Shown here in pieces: positions 14,854-23,437 of a stretch of DNA of 52,211 bases (position 1 is the stretch's first letter; each line of letters opens with the position of its first letter). Under the pieces are notes generated by a model that was not told where the DNA came from, did no database searches, and was given only the letters and a program-made list of their open reading frames with translations. Location of the stretch: the NCBI GenBank assembly GCA_938039795.1, contig CALHWU010000057.1:1-52211 (forward strand). Reading direction: 5' to 3'. The position numbers and the translations under genes were made by a program. This DNA comes from an uncultured Muribaculaceae bacterium. GTDB lineage: Bacteria; Bacteroidota; Bacteroidia; Bacteroidales; Muribaculaceae.

Positions 14854-15627
14854 ATGGAACTCAACCTCAACAAACCGATCATTTTCTTCGATCTTGAGAC
14901 CACCGGCACCAACATCACGCGCGACCGCATAGTGGAGGTGTCGATACTCAAGATCATGCCCGACGGCAAGGAGATCTCGCGCACGCGCCGCATCAATCCC
15001 GAAATGCCGATACCGCCCGAAGCCACGGCAGTACACCACATCACCGATGCCGACGTGGCCGGCGAACCCACATTCAGGCAGATCGCCAAGGATCTGGCCT
15101 CGATATTCGCCGGATGTGACATCGCCGGGTTCAACTCCAACCGTTTCGACATACCGATGCTCGACGAGGAGTTTCAGCGCGCGGGCATAAAGTTCGACTT
15201 CACAAAGCCGCGCTTCATCGACGTGCAGACGATTTTCCACAAAAAGGAGCAGCGCACGCTCGTGGCCGCCTACCGCTTCTACTGCGGCAAGGAGCTGACC
15301 GAAGCCCACTCGGCCGATGCCGACACCCGCGCCACCTACGAGGTGCTGAAGGCGCAGCTCGACCACTACGACGATCTGCCCAACGATATCGCATATCTCT
15401 CGGAATATTCCGCCCAGAACCGCAACGTCGACTTCATGGGGCGCCTCGTCTACGACGACTGCCACCGCGAGGTGGTCAACTTCGGCAAGTACAAGGGCCG
15501 TCTGGCCGAGGAGGTGCTCCGCACCGATCCCAGCTACTACAACTGGATTATGCAGGGCGATTTCTCCCAGAATACCAAGGACGCCTTCACTGCCGTGAGG
15601 CTCCGCATGAAAACCGAAGGCAACTGA
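14854..15627 (+). CDS. DnaQ-family 3'-5' exonuclease
   Basis: 257 residues. DEDDh exonuclease motifs: FDLETTG at 12-18 (ExoI), FNSNRFDIPML (ExoII) and HSADADTRATYEVL (ExoIII, with the H-x5-D catalytic pair). The C-terminal ~70 residues (NFGKYKGRLAEEVL, YYNWIMQGDF) look like the DUF3820-type module found on Bacteroidota DnaQ relatives. It is probably the proofreading epsilon subunit or a paralogue. The position right behind dnaN supports a replication role. It overlaps coaBC by one base (TGATG). Confidence 0.9.
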   Translation: MELNLNKPIIFFDLETTGTNITRDRIVEVSILKIMPDGKEISRTRRINPEMPIPPEATAVHHITDADVAGEPTFRQIAKDLASIFAGCDIAGFNSNRFDIPMLDEEFQRAGIKFDFTKPRFIDVQTIFHKKEQRTLVAAYRFYCGKELTEAHSADADTRATYEVLKAQLDHYDDLPNDIAYLSEYSAQNRNVDFMGRLVYDDCHREVVNFGKYKGRLAEEVLRTDPSYYNWIMQGDFSQNTKDAFTAVRLRMKTEGN

Positions 15628-16826
15628 TGCTCAAAGGTAAGCACATAATACTCGGCATCACCGGCGGGATAGCCGCCTACAAGTCGGTCAGCCTGCTGAG
15701 GCTCCTGGTCAAGGCGGGGGCCGAGGTGCAGGTGGTGATCACTCCGGCCGGAAAGGAGTTCATCACTCCAGTCACTCTGTCGGCCCTGAGCGGCAAGCCG
15801 GTGATAAGCGAGTTTTTCACGGCCAACACAGGGCAGTGGAACAGCCATGTCGACATAGGCCTCTGGGCCGACGCCATGGTCATAGCACCCGCCACGGCCT
15901 CCACCATCGCCAAGATGGCCTGCGGAGTGGCCGACAACATGCTTGTCACCACCTATCTCTCGGCCAAGGCGCCGGTATTCGTGGCTCCGGCGATGGATCT
16001 TGACATGATGGCGCACCCCACCACGCAGCGCAACATAGCCCTGCTCCGGTCATACGGCAACCATATCATCGACTCCCGCGCGGGCGAGCTCGCAAGCCAT
16101 CTCGTCGGCAAGGGACGCATGGCCGAGCCTGAGGAGATATTGGCCGAGCTCGACCGGTTTTTCGACACTGGAGCCGACATGAAGGGGCTCCGGGTGATGA
16201 TCACCGCCGGCCCCACTTACGAGAAGATCGACCCGGTGAGATTCATCGGAAATTATTCGACCGGCAAGATGGGCTACGCCATAGCCGACGAGGCCGCGCG
16301 GCGCGGAGCCGACGTGACGGTGGTCAGCGGCCCTGTCAGCATAGTGCCGCAGGAGCCGGGCGTGAAGGTGGTCAGGGTAGAGTCAGCCCGCGAGATGCTT
16401 GAGGCAGCCGAGCGGGAGTTCGACCGGGCAGATATCGCCATAATGGCGGCGGCAGTGGCCGACTATGCTCCGGCCGCGACGGCGCAGAGCAAGATCAAGC
16501 GCGAGGCCGGCGAGGCCCCGGTGATCAGACTCGTGAAGAATCCCGACATAGCCGCCGCCCTTGGCGAGCGCAAGCGGCCCGGACAGACGCTCGTGGGCTT
16601 CGCTCTGGAGACCGACCACGAGGCCGAGAACGCCGCCGCGAAGATGCGCCGCAAGCATCTCGACATGATAGTGCTCAACTCGCTGCGCGACGCCGGCGCG
16701 GGCTTCGGCACCGACACCAATCTCGTCACCATAATGACGGCCGACGGCCATAGCCGCCGCTACGACCTGAAGTCGAAGCGCGAGGTGGCCGCCGACATCC
16801 TCGACCAAATACGCAGCCTGCGATGA
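15627..16826 (+). CDS. coaBC: Bifunctional phosphopantothenoylcysteine decarboxylase / phosphopantothenate-cysteine ligase
   Basis: 399 residues. The N-terminal CoaC flavoprotein half has GITGGIAAYKS (10-20), active-site His74 in NSHVDIGLW and PAMDLDMM (121-128). The C-terminal CoaB half begins near 190 with TAGPTYEKIDPVRFIGN and STGKMGYAIA, the substrate and CTP-binding region. It carries out two steps of coenzyme A synthesis from 4'-phosphopantothenate and cysteine. Length and motifs are standard. It is coupled by overlap to the genes on both sides. Confidence 0.97.
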   Translation: MLKGKHIILGITGGIAAYKSVSLLRLLVKAGAEVQVVITPAGKEFITPVTLSALSGKPVISEFFTANTGQWNSHVDIGLWADAMVIAPATASTIAKMACGVADNMLVTTYLSAKAPVFVAPAMDLDMMAHPTTQRNIALLRSYGNHIIDSRAGELASHLVGKGRMAEPEEILAELDRFFDTGADMKGLRVMITAGPTYEKIDPVRFIGNYSTGKMGYAIADEAARRGADVTVVSGPVSIVPQEPGVKVVRVESAREMLEAAEREFDRADIAIMAAAVADYAPAATAQSKIKREAGEAPVIRLVKNPDIAAALGERKRPGQTLVGFALETDHEAENAAAKMRRKHLDMIVLNSLRDAGAGFGTDTNLVTIMTADGHSRRYDLKSKREVAADILDQIRSLR

Positions 16827-17725
16827 AGCGGCTCCTGCTGACACTGACACTTCTTGTGGCCGCACTATCGGCCGCTCTCTCCTCTGAACTTAACTGCAAG
16901 GTGGAGGTCAATGTCAGCCGCACGGAGACGATGCCGGCCGATGTGGCCAGGCAGCTTCAGGAAGCGATAGCCGAATATGTCAACACGACGTCGTTCACCG
17001 AGATGCGCATCGCTCCGGCGGAGCGGATAGAGTGCCGGATGTTTCTCGACGTGACATCTTATGCCGACGAGAAGGTCAGCGGCACGCTCACCGTGCAGTC
17101 GACCCGCCCCGTCTACGACAGCACCTACACCACCACGCTCCTCAATTTCAAGGATTCCGACATCAGTTTCGCCTACTCCCCGGGGCAGCAGCTCGTGTTT
17201 GCGCGCGACGCCATCGACTCCCCTCTGACAGCCCTGCTCGACTTCTATGTCTACCTCATAATGGGGCTCGACTTCGACAGTTTCGGCGCCGATGGCGGCG
17301 CTACTTTCTACGAGGCAGCCGCGCAGATAGTCAGCCTGGCGCGCACCACCGGCGAGAAGGGGTGGCGCGCGATCGACGACAACCGCTGCCGCGCGGCGCT
17401 GCTCGCTGCGCTGACCGATCAGCCCACGGCCGCCTATCGCCGGATGCTCTACGACTATCACCGCCGCGGACTCGACGCCATGACCGTCAGCCCCGACAAG
17501 GGGAGGGCGGCTATAGGCAAGGCGCTGTCGCAGCTGCGCGAGATAGCCCGTCAGGCGCCGATGACTCCGCTGCTTCCGGCTTTCCGCGACGCCAAGCTCG
17601 ACGAGCTGACCGGGGTCTACTCCAAAGCCTCCGACCAGGAGCGGCGCGAGGCCGTGGAGATACTGACGGCCCTTTATCCGTCGGAATCGGCCATCATAGA
17701 GAAGATACGTCAACCTGCCAGATAG
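16823..17725 (+). CDS. DUF4835 family periplasmic protein (PorD-type)
   Basis: 300 residues with signal peptide MKRLLLTLTLLVAALSAALSS. The mature part begins ELNCKVEVN and contains FTEMRIAPAERIECRM, QSTRPVYDSTYTTTLLNFKD and FYVYLIMGLDFDSFG, a set I recognise as DUF4835. In Bacteroidota the gene usually lies between coaBC and recN, as here. Some annotations name it PorD and link it to type IX secretion; I treat that as probable, not proven. It overlaps coaBC by 4 bp. Confidence 0.85.
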   Translation: MKRLLLTLTLLVAALSAALSSELNCKVEVNVSRTETMPADVARQLQEAIAEYVNTTSFTEMRIAPAERIECRMFLDVTSYADEKVSGTLTVQSTRPVYDSTYTTTLLNFKDSDISFAYSPGQQLVFARDAIDSPLTALLDFYVYLIMGLDFDSFGADGGATFYEAAAQIVSLARTTGEKGWRAIDDNRCRAALLAALTDQPTAAYRRMLYDYHRRGLDAMTVSPDKGRAAIGKALSQLREIARQAPMTPLLPAFRDAKLDELTGVYSKASDQERREAVEILTALYPSESAIIEKIRQPAR

Positions 17726-17732
17726 AACATCA

Positions 17733-19394
17733 ATGCTTGAGACACTACATATATCCAACTACGCGCTGATCGACACCGTCGACATACGCTTCTATCCGGG
17801 CCTCGATATCATCACCGGCGAGACCGGTGCGGGCAAGTCGATAATGCTCGGCGCTCTATCTCTCCTGCTCGGCGCGCGGGCCGATACGAAGGCCGTGCGC
17901 AGCGCCGACCGCAAGTCGGTCATCGAGGCTGTGTTCACCGTCGACTCCTATCCGCAGCTCAGCCGCGTGTGCGCCGAGGCCGATATCGACTGGGATCCGC
18001 AGCGGTGCATACTGCGCCGCGAGATAGCCCCCAACGGCCGCTCGCGGGCGTTCGTCAACGATTCGCCGGTGCCGCTGACGCGCCTGCAGGAGATCGCCCT
18101 GCATCTGATCGACATCCACAGCCAGCACAACAATCAGCTGCTCGCCCAACCGGCATTCCAGCTGCAGGTGGTCGACACCCTTGCCGGCAACGCCGACCGG
18201 CTGCGCGAGTACGGACGCCGTTTCGAGGCGTTCCGTCAGGCCGTACGTCAGCTCAAGAAGGCCAAGGCCCGGCTCGAAAGGGTGCGCGACGACGAGGAGT
18301 TCACCCGCTATCAGCTGCAGCAGCTCGACGAGGCCCGGCTGCAGAGCGGCGAACTGGAGCAGCTTGAAAAGGACCGCGAGGTGCTCGGCAATCTGACGGC
18401 CGTCAAATCCGACCTCTACGATGCGCTCCAGGCGCTCTCCGACGGCTCGGCCAACGCCATAGCCCTCGTCGACTCCGCCGCAGAGGCATGCGGCCGCCTG
18501 GGAGCGGCCCTCGACGAGGCCGACGACATACCTGCGCGCCTCGCCGCCATACGCATAGAGCTCGCCGACATAGCCGCTACGCTGTCAGAGACCGACTCGG
18601 AGCTGAGCGCCGATCCGCGCGAGCTTGAGGCCGCTGAGGAGCGCATCGACACGCTCTACTCGCTGCTGTCGCGCCACAAGGCCGACACCGTCGATCAGCT
18701 CATAGAGCGGCGCGAGGAGCTCCGGAGCCGCCTGGCCGCGCTCGACGACTCCGACATCACCATAGCCGATCTGGAGCGCGAGGCGCGCCGTGCGCTCGCC
18801 CTGGCCCGGGAGAGCGCGGCGGAGATCACCGCAGCGCGCCGCGAGGCAGCCGAGGCGTTCGCTGCGACGCTCCGCGAGAAGGCGATGCCTCTGGGCATGA
18901 AGAATCTTCAGGTGGAGGTGCGCGTGGAGCCGGCCGACATATCCGCCACAGGCATGGATCGCGTGGAGTTTATGTTCGCCTTCAACAAGAATCAGCCCCT
19001 GATGCCTGTGGGGGGCGCCGCCTCGGGCGGAGAGATCTCGCGCCTGATGCTCTGCATCAAGGCCATCATAGCCGACAGGATGAGCCTTCCGTCTATCATC
19101 TTCGACGAGATCGACACCGGAGTGTCGGGCGAGGTGGCCTCGCGCATCGGCGAGATGATGGCGCAGATATCGCGTTCGCTCCAGGTGATAGCCATAACCC
19201 ATCTGCCGCAGGTGGCCGCCCGCGGCGGGCACCACTTCAAGGTGTTCAAGGAGGACGACGAGACCTCCACACATACGCGCATAGCCGAGCTCGACCCCGC
19301 CGCCCGCGTCGACGAGCTGGCCCTGATGCTCGGCGGCGAATCGTCGGCCGAGGCCGCCCGCGCCAACGCCGTGGCGCTCCTTTCACGCAAATAA
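17733..19394 (+). CDS. recN: DNA repair protein RecN
   Basis: 553 residues, the usual RecN length. Walker A GETGAGKS is at 29-36, followed by SIMLGALSLLLGARAD; a long central coiled coil runs about 155-375 (rich in Leu, Glu, Arg); the ABC signature SGGEISRLML and Walker B PSIIFDEIDTGVSGEV are C-terminal. This SMC-like ATPase acts in double-strand-break repair with RecA. The start is 7 bp after the DUF4835 gene. Confidence 0.97.
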   Translation: MLETLHISNYALIDTVDIRFYPGLDIITGETGAGKSIMLGALSLLLGARADTKAVRSADRKSVIEAVFTVDSYPQLSRVCAEADIDWDPQRCILRREIAPNGRSRAFVNDSPVPLTRLQEIALHLIDIHSQHNNQLLAQPAFQLQVVDTLAGNADRLREYGRRFEAFRQAVRQLKKAKARLERVRDDEEFTRYQLQQLDEARLQSGELEQLEKDREVLGNLTAVKSDLYDALQALSDGSANAIALVDSAAEACGRLGAALDEADDIPARLAAIRIELADIAATLSETDSELSADPRELEAAEERIDTLYSLLSRHKADTVDQLIERREELRSRLAALDDSDITIADLEREARRALALARESAAEITAARREAAEAFAATLREKAMPLGMKNLQVEVRVEPADISATGMDRVEFMFAFNKNQPLMPVGGAASGGEISRLMLCIKAIIADRMSLPSIIFDEIDTGVSGEVASRIGEMMAQISRSLQVIAITHLPQVAARGGHHFKVFKEDDETSTHTRIAELDPAARVDELALMLGGESSAEAARANAVALLSRK

Positions 19395-19416
19395 CCCTCA
19401 TAACCTGCATAAACCT

Positions 19417-20175
19417 ATGATACAGCCATCCGACTACATATTCGGCATCCGCGCCGTCATGGAGGCCATCGAGGCCGGCCGCGACATCGACCGCGTGTAT
19501 ATAAAGAAAGACCTTCAGGGTGAACTCGCCCAGCAGCTCGCCGACATGATCCGCGCCAACGGCATCGTCAGCCGGCGCGTGCCCGTGGAGCGCATCAACA
19601 AGATCACCCGCAAGAACCACCAGGGGGTGGTGGCGATACTCTCGGCCGTCACTTACCACAGCCTCGACAACCTCGTCCCGCAGCTCTACGAGGAGGGCGT
19701 GACCCCGCTGCTGATGGTGCTCGACGGCATCACCGACGTGCGCAACTTCGGCGCCATAGCCCGCACCTGCGAGTGCGCGGCGGTCGACGCGGTGGTCATC
19801 CAGGCCCACGACAGCGTAAGCGTCACCGCCGACGCCGTGAAGACCTCTGCCGGCGCGCTGTCGCATCTGCCGGTGTGCCGCGTGGCTTCGACGCTTTCGG
19901 CTGTGAAGTTTCTCAAGGCGAGCGGCATCCGCGTGGTGGCTGTCAGCGAGAAAGCCGACATCAACTATACTCTGGCCGACTATACCGTGCCCGTGGCGCT
20001 CGTGATGGGCGCTGAGGACCGCGGCATCTCGCCCGAAGTGCTCCGCGAGTGCGACACGTTCGTGTCGATACCCATGTTCGGCCACATTGGCTCGCTCAAT
20101 GTCTCCGTGGCCGCCGGAGTGCTCGCTTACGAGGTCGTGCGCCAGCGCCTCCAGAGCAATATGGAGATAATCTGA
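19417..20175 (+). CDS. rlmB: 23S rRNA (guanosine-2'-O-)-methyltransferase RlmB / TrmH-family SPOUT enzyme
   Basis: 252 residues. An N-terminal substrate-binding domain (about 1-75) contains SDYIFGIRAVMEAI. The SPOUT knot has DGITDVRNFGAIARTCECAA (motif 1), VALVMGAEDRGISPEVL (motif 2) and SIPMFGHIGSLNVSVAAGVL (motif 3). The family methylates G2251 of 23S rRNA in the peptidyl transferase centre; TrmH-family paralogues look alike. It ends the plus-strand block and is followed by the 9-bp-period array. Confidence 0.93.
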   Translation: MIQPSDYIFGIRAVMEAIEAGRDIDRVYIKKDLQGELAQQLADMIRANGIVSRRVPVERINKITRKNHQGVVAILSAVTYHSLDNLVPQLYEEGVTPLLMVLDGITDVRNFGAIARTCECAAVDAVVIQAHDSVSVTADAVKTSAGALSHLPVCRVASTLSAVKFLKASGIRVVAVSEKADINYTLADYTVPVALVMGAEDRGISPEVLRECDTFVSIPMFGHIGSLNVSVAAGVLAYEVVRQRLQSNMEII

Positions 20176-20187
20176 GCGAATAGCCGG

Positions 20188-20365
20188 AGCTATCGGAATA
20201 ATCGGAATAATCGGAGCGATCGGAATTATCGGAGTCATCGGAGGTATCTGATGGCTCCGATCCTTCTGATTTTTCTGATCCTTCTGATCCTTCTGATTCT
20301 TCTGATAGCTCTGATTCTTCCGATAGCTCTGATCTCTCTGATTTCTCCGATTTTTCCGATCCGGC
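20188..20365. repeat. 9-bp-period array in two inverted arms
   Basis: Left arm: about six units of TCGGANNNN type (TCGGAATAA, TCGGAATAA, TCGGAGCGA and so on). Right arm: about twelve units of TCYGATNNN (TCCGATCCT, TCTGATTTT, TCTGATCCT and so on). Because ATCGGA and TCCGAT are complementary, the arms can pair imperfectly into a long hairpin or cruciform. The period is strictly 9 bp. Related short arrays occur at 24480-24650 and 40978-41009. Confidence 0.8.
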
Positions 20366-20670
20366 GGTAGCTTTAACAGACGTAAACAATTGGCGGGCAG
20401 CGGATTCGATTGGTGATAGTTTGGTTAAATCGCTGCAAACGTTAATAGGGGTTAATTTTAATAGCAAAACCACCACAAAAGTGTTAACAAGATATAATGG
20501 GGGGGGGTAGAGTTAATATTTGTATAATTACTTGTGAGAATGGAGTGTTATGTTGATATTTGCATCGTCATCACCCCTGACACAGGGTGAAAGTATTAAT
20601 ACTTGATAACAAAATAAGATTTAACTACTCTTAATTAACATAAACTATACCAAATCAAAAACAAGTGATT
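20366..20670 (+). promoter_or_regulatory. AT-rich upstream region of the coiled-coil lipoprotein gene, with two symmetric elements
   Basis: 305 bp without a gene. Two symmetric sites lie side by side: CACCCCTG / CAGGGTG (20572-20589) and a perfect 14-bp palindrome AAGTATTAATACTT (20591-20604), 67-99 bp before the ATG. A run of ten G residues lies near 20500. No clear TAnnTTTG box is seen. The palindrome is a candidate operator. Confidence 0.35.
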
Positions 20671-22464
20671 ATGAAAAAAATGATTTTGCTTGTGTCGATG
20701 CTGGCAGGTATCATGACCTTCTCCGGCTGCGTCGACGACAAAGAATCGCCCTCAGTGACGGCGGTTCGCCAGGCCAAGGCAGCTCAGCTCACAGCTCTCG
20801 CCGCCTACTCCAACGCTCAGGCCGCACAGGCTCAGGCGCTCGCTGATACGGAGAATGCAGTCCGCGAGGCTAAAGTTGCCTACCAGCAGGCTCTTGCAGC
20901 TTATCAGCAGGCTCAGGCCGATAAGGCTAAAGCTGAGGCCGAGGAGGCTATGGCACGCGCTCAAAAGATGATTCAGAAGTATGCCAACCAGCTCGAGAAG
21001 ATGGCTATCCAGCAGAAGATCGATATGCTCGATCTGCAGACACAGTATAACAACGCTCTGAAGGATGCCGACGATGCTACAGCTACACTTCTTGGCGGTC
21101 TGTTCACAGCATATTCCGGTGCTGCCGACAATCTTCTCGCTGCACGGCAGAGGCTTGCCAAGGCCAACGTAGAGCTCGCACAGCTTCAGGCCGGTCTGGT
21201 GAACGGCGAAGAAGCCAAGCAGATGGCTATCAATGGTCAGAATCGTATTATTGCTGACAATGAAGAGATCATCGCCAACCAGAAGGCTATGCTCGAGATC
21301 TATGAGGCACAGAAGGCTCCCGCCGAGGCCAAGGCAGAGCTGACCGCCGCCCAGAACGAGCTTTCGACCCTCCAGCAGGCTCAGAACGATGCTCTCAAGG
21401 CAGCTATTAAGGCCCGTGAAGATCTTGATGACGCTGTAGATCTTTTCAATGATCAGGCATACAAGAAATTGGCTCAGAAGATCGCATATAATCAGTTCTC
21501 GAGCTTTGTTGATGAGGACGGCAATTCGACAGGCGAGTCTTTCGACGACTTCGTATCTCTTAATTCTTGGCCTGCTCAGATTGAGAGCAAGGACGTTCCT
21601 GAAACTGTTGATACATACTGGTTCAGCACTACCGATGACAAGGGTGTGACTACCTATACAGCGGTAATGACTAAACTGATATACAAGCAGGTGACAAAAT
21701 CCGAGTCGGTTGACGGCGCTGAAGTCTTCAACATGACTTATCCCCAATACACCTCTTACTATCAGCTCAACGAAGCCGGCGTCAAGGCTTATATCGCTGC
21801 AATTAACGCCAAGGTGACAGCTGAGGAGGGTAAGGCGCTTAAGGCCGCTCAGGCCGCTCTGACCGCTCAGCAGGCAGAAATCACCAAACTTGAGGCCGCT
21901 ACTCCGAAGGATGAGGCTGCCATCGAGGCTGCAAAAGCTCAGCTCCCCTCGCTCCGCGAGAATGTAAATCTGGCTCAGGCTGATCTCGACAAGGCTAATG
22001 CACAGGTAGCTGCAATTCAGGCTTGCTTTGACGAAATGAAGGCTGAGACTGAAAACTGGACAGCAGCTGTAAACGGCTACAACGCAACTTACGAGAATTT
22101 GGCTAATGTCATCTATGCATATCAAACCGCTGAGGAAGCAGTTGAGCTGCAGAAGAGCAAGATCAAAGCCCTCCAGGCTGTGGTTGACGGATCTGTGTTC
22201 ATCGATGGTACTCAATATACTGTAGCTGCTGCTATCGAATATGCCGAGGGCAAGATCAAAACTGCAAACCAGAATATTGCAAACGCTCAGAAGCAGATAG
22301 CTACGATCCAGAATCAGAACAATTACAACGATATAACCCAGCAGGCTATCGAGCTTAAGGAGCGGGAGATCGCTAATCTTGAGGCTCAGATTCCCGTACT
22401 CCAGGCTATCGCCGACAAGGCCAAGGCCGCTCTCGACGCCGCTCTTGAGGCTATGGGCGAGTAA
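20671..22464 (+). CDS. Long coiled-coil lipoprotein
   Basis: 597 residues from MKKMILLVSMLAG, with lipobox FSG-C. After the lipid anchor, residues about 30-270 are Ala/Gln/Glu/Lys-rich heptads (for example AAYQQAQADKAKAEAEEAM), then a ~100-residue globular island (about 275-380, with many Tyr, Thr, Ser and Asp), then a second coiled coil to the C-terminus. No family is recognised. Codon use is more AT-rich than in the recN-rlmB block. An outer-membrane barrel gene follows 43 bp downstream, suggesting a periplasm-spanning or surface lipoprotein that works with that barrel (inference). Confidence 0.7.
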   Translation: MKKMILLVSMLAGIMTFSGCVDDKESPSVTAVRQAKAAQLTALAAYSNAQAAQAQALADTENAVREAKVAYQQALAAYQQAQADKAKAEAEEAMARAQKMIQKYANQLEKMAIQQKIDMLDLQTQYNNALKDADDATATLLGGLFTAYSGAADNLLAARQRLAKANVELAQLQAGLVNGEEAKQMAINGQNRIIADNEEIIANQKAMLEIYEAQKAPAEAKAELTAAQNELSTLQQAQNDALKAAIKAREDLDDAVDLFNDQAYKKLAQKIAYNQFSSFVDEDGNSTGESFDDFVSLNSWPAQIESKDVPETVDTYWFSTTDDKGVTTYTAVMTKLIYKQVTKSESVDGAEVFNMTYPQYTSYYQLNEAGVKAYIAAINAKVTAEEGKALKAAQAALTAQQAEITKLEAATPKDEAAIEAAKAQLPSLRENVNLAQADLDKANAQVAAIQACFDEMKAETENWTAAVNGYNATYENLANVIYAYQTAEEAVELQKSKIKALQAVVDGSVFIDGTQYTVAAAIEYAEGKIKTANQNIANAQKQIATIQNQNNYNDITQQAIELKEREIANLEAQIPVLQAIADKAKAALDAALEAMGE

Positions 22465-22507
22465 TCGCAACGAACAGTATCACGAAAGCTAATCATAAAG
22501 CGAAAAA

Positions 22508-23272
22508 ATGAAGATACGACGACTATTGATGTCGGCCCTTCTTCCCATGACATGCCTGTGCGCGGCCGCACAGCAGGGTGAAGACAACGCTCCCGCAAAG
22601 GGCGACTTCACCGTGGCGGCCACCCTCGGCTACAACAGCTACACCGAAGCCACGGCTCTGCCGGGCAACCTGACCGACTATAGCGCGGCAGCATTCTCCA
22701 CCGACTGGAGCAAGAAGAAGCTCACGGTGGGATTCGAGGCAGGCTATTTCGTCAGCGACAAGTGGAAGCTGAGTCTTGGAGGAGGCATCAATTTCACTCA
22801 CAATCCCGGCCATGCCGACAAGCCGGGCACCATCGACGCCAACACCCCTGCGGATGCTGACGGCACGATGGGCGAGATACCCAACTATCGCGCAGTCGCG
22901 AGCCAGTATTCCTGCACGTATAATGTGGCAGTGGGCGTTGACCGCTACTTCAACACTTCGGTGAAGAACCTGAAGTGGTATGGCGGAGTCCGCGCAGGCA
23001 TGGCCTACAGCCTCAACGAGCAGAAGTATGACGAGTGGACGGCGATGGGCAAGAGCGTAGGAGAGTCGTGGAGCCTCCGCGGCGCGCTCACCATAGGAGC
23101 GGACTACTACGTGCTGAAGGGTATGTATGTGGGAGCATCGGTCGATCCGTTTGCTTACACCTACAACATGACATCCTTCCGTCCGCAGGAAGGGCTGGCA
23201 CGTCTGAGCGCCGACAGCAGCAACTTTGCTATCCTGGCAGCTCCGACGGTAAAAATCGGCTTTAGGTTTTAA
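22508..23272 (+). CDS. Outer-membrane beta-barrel protein
   Basis: 254 residues with signal peptide MKIRRLLMSALLPMTCLCAAA. Alternating strands such as FTVAATLGYNSYTEA, KKLTVGFEAGYFVSDKWKLSL and LRGALTIGADYYVL end in VKIGFRF, the C-terminal aromatic that BAM recognises. The size fits an 8-10 stranded barrel. It resembles the Bacteroides BT1926-type barrel family, but this is by impression only. It forms a pair with the coiled-coil lipoprotein gene upstream. The first copy of the 41-bp repeat starts 18 bp after its stop. Confidence 0.75.
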   Translation: MKIRRLLMSALLPMTCLCAAAQQGEDNAPAKGDFTVAATLGYNSYTEATALPGNLTDYSAAAFSTDWSKKKLTVGFEAGYFVSDKWKLSLGGGINFTHNPGHADKPGTIDANTPADADGTMGEIPNYRAVASQYSCTYNVAVGVDRYFNTSVKNLKWYGGVRAGMAYSLNEQKYDEWTAMGKSVGESWSLRGALTIGADYYVLKGMYVGASVDPFAYTYNMTSFRPQEGLARLSADSSNFAILAAPTVKIGFRF

Positions 23273-23290
23273 GGCACAGATATTACACTG

Positions 23291-23331
23291 ATCGGTAGGC
23301 GGCGACGGAGTGATCCGGCGCCGCCTTCGGT
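23291..23331. repeat. 41-bp direct repeat, copy 1 (terminator-like hairpin without T-run)
   Basis: Identical over 41 bp to 24431-24471. It contains arms AGGCGGCG (23297-23304) and CGCCGCCT (23319-23326), but is followed by GTGTGTATG rather than T residues. Confidence 0.85.
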
Positions 23332-23410
23332 GTGTGTATGGGGAACCGTGATCGGGTAGCGAAAATAAATGCTGAGATGGCTATTGCTTGCGCATATCGG
23401 AAAAAATCTA

Positions 23411-23418
23411 TAGTTTTG
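23411..23418 (+). promoter_or_regulatory. -7 box TAGTTTTG of the STAS-like cassette
   Basis: TAnnTTTG match, 19 nt before the ATG at 23438. It lies inside the segment bracketed by the 41-bp repeats, so the cassette carries its own promoter. Confidence 0.5.
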
Positions 23419-23437
23419 TAACACAACTATCATTCAC

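Noticed and set aside
20096..20476. Minus-strand open frame with Ser-Glu/Ser-Asp tripeptide repeats that resembles an SD-repeat adhesin.
   Set aside because: It is a by-product of the 9-bp-period array read in one frame and starts inside rlmB on the other strand; there is no signal peptide, promoter or anchor.
20752..22470. 572-residue open frame antisense to the coiled-coil lipoprotein.
   Set aside because: Leu/Ser-rich shadow of Ala/Gln-rich heptads; no start context or domain.
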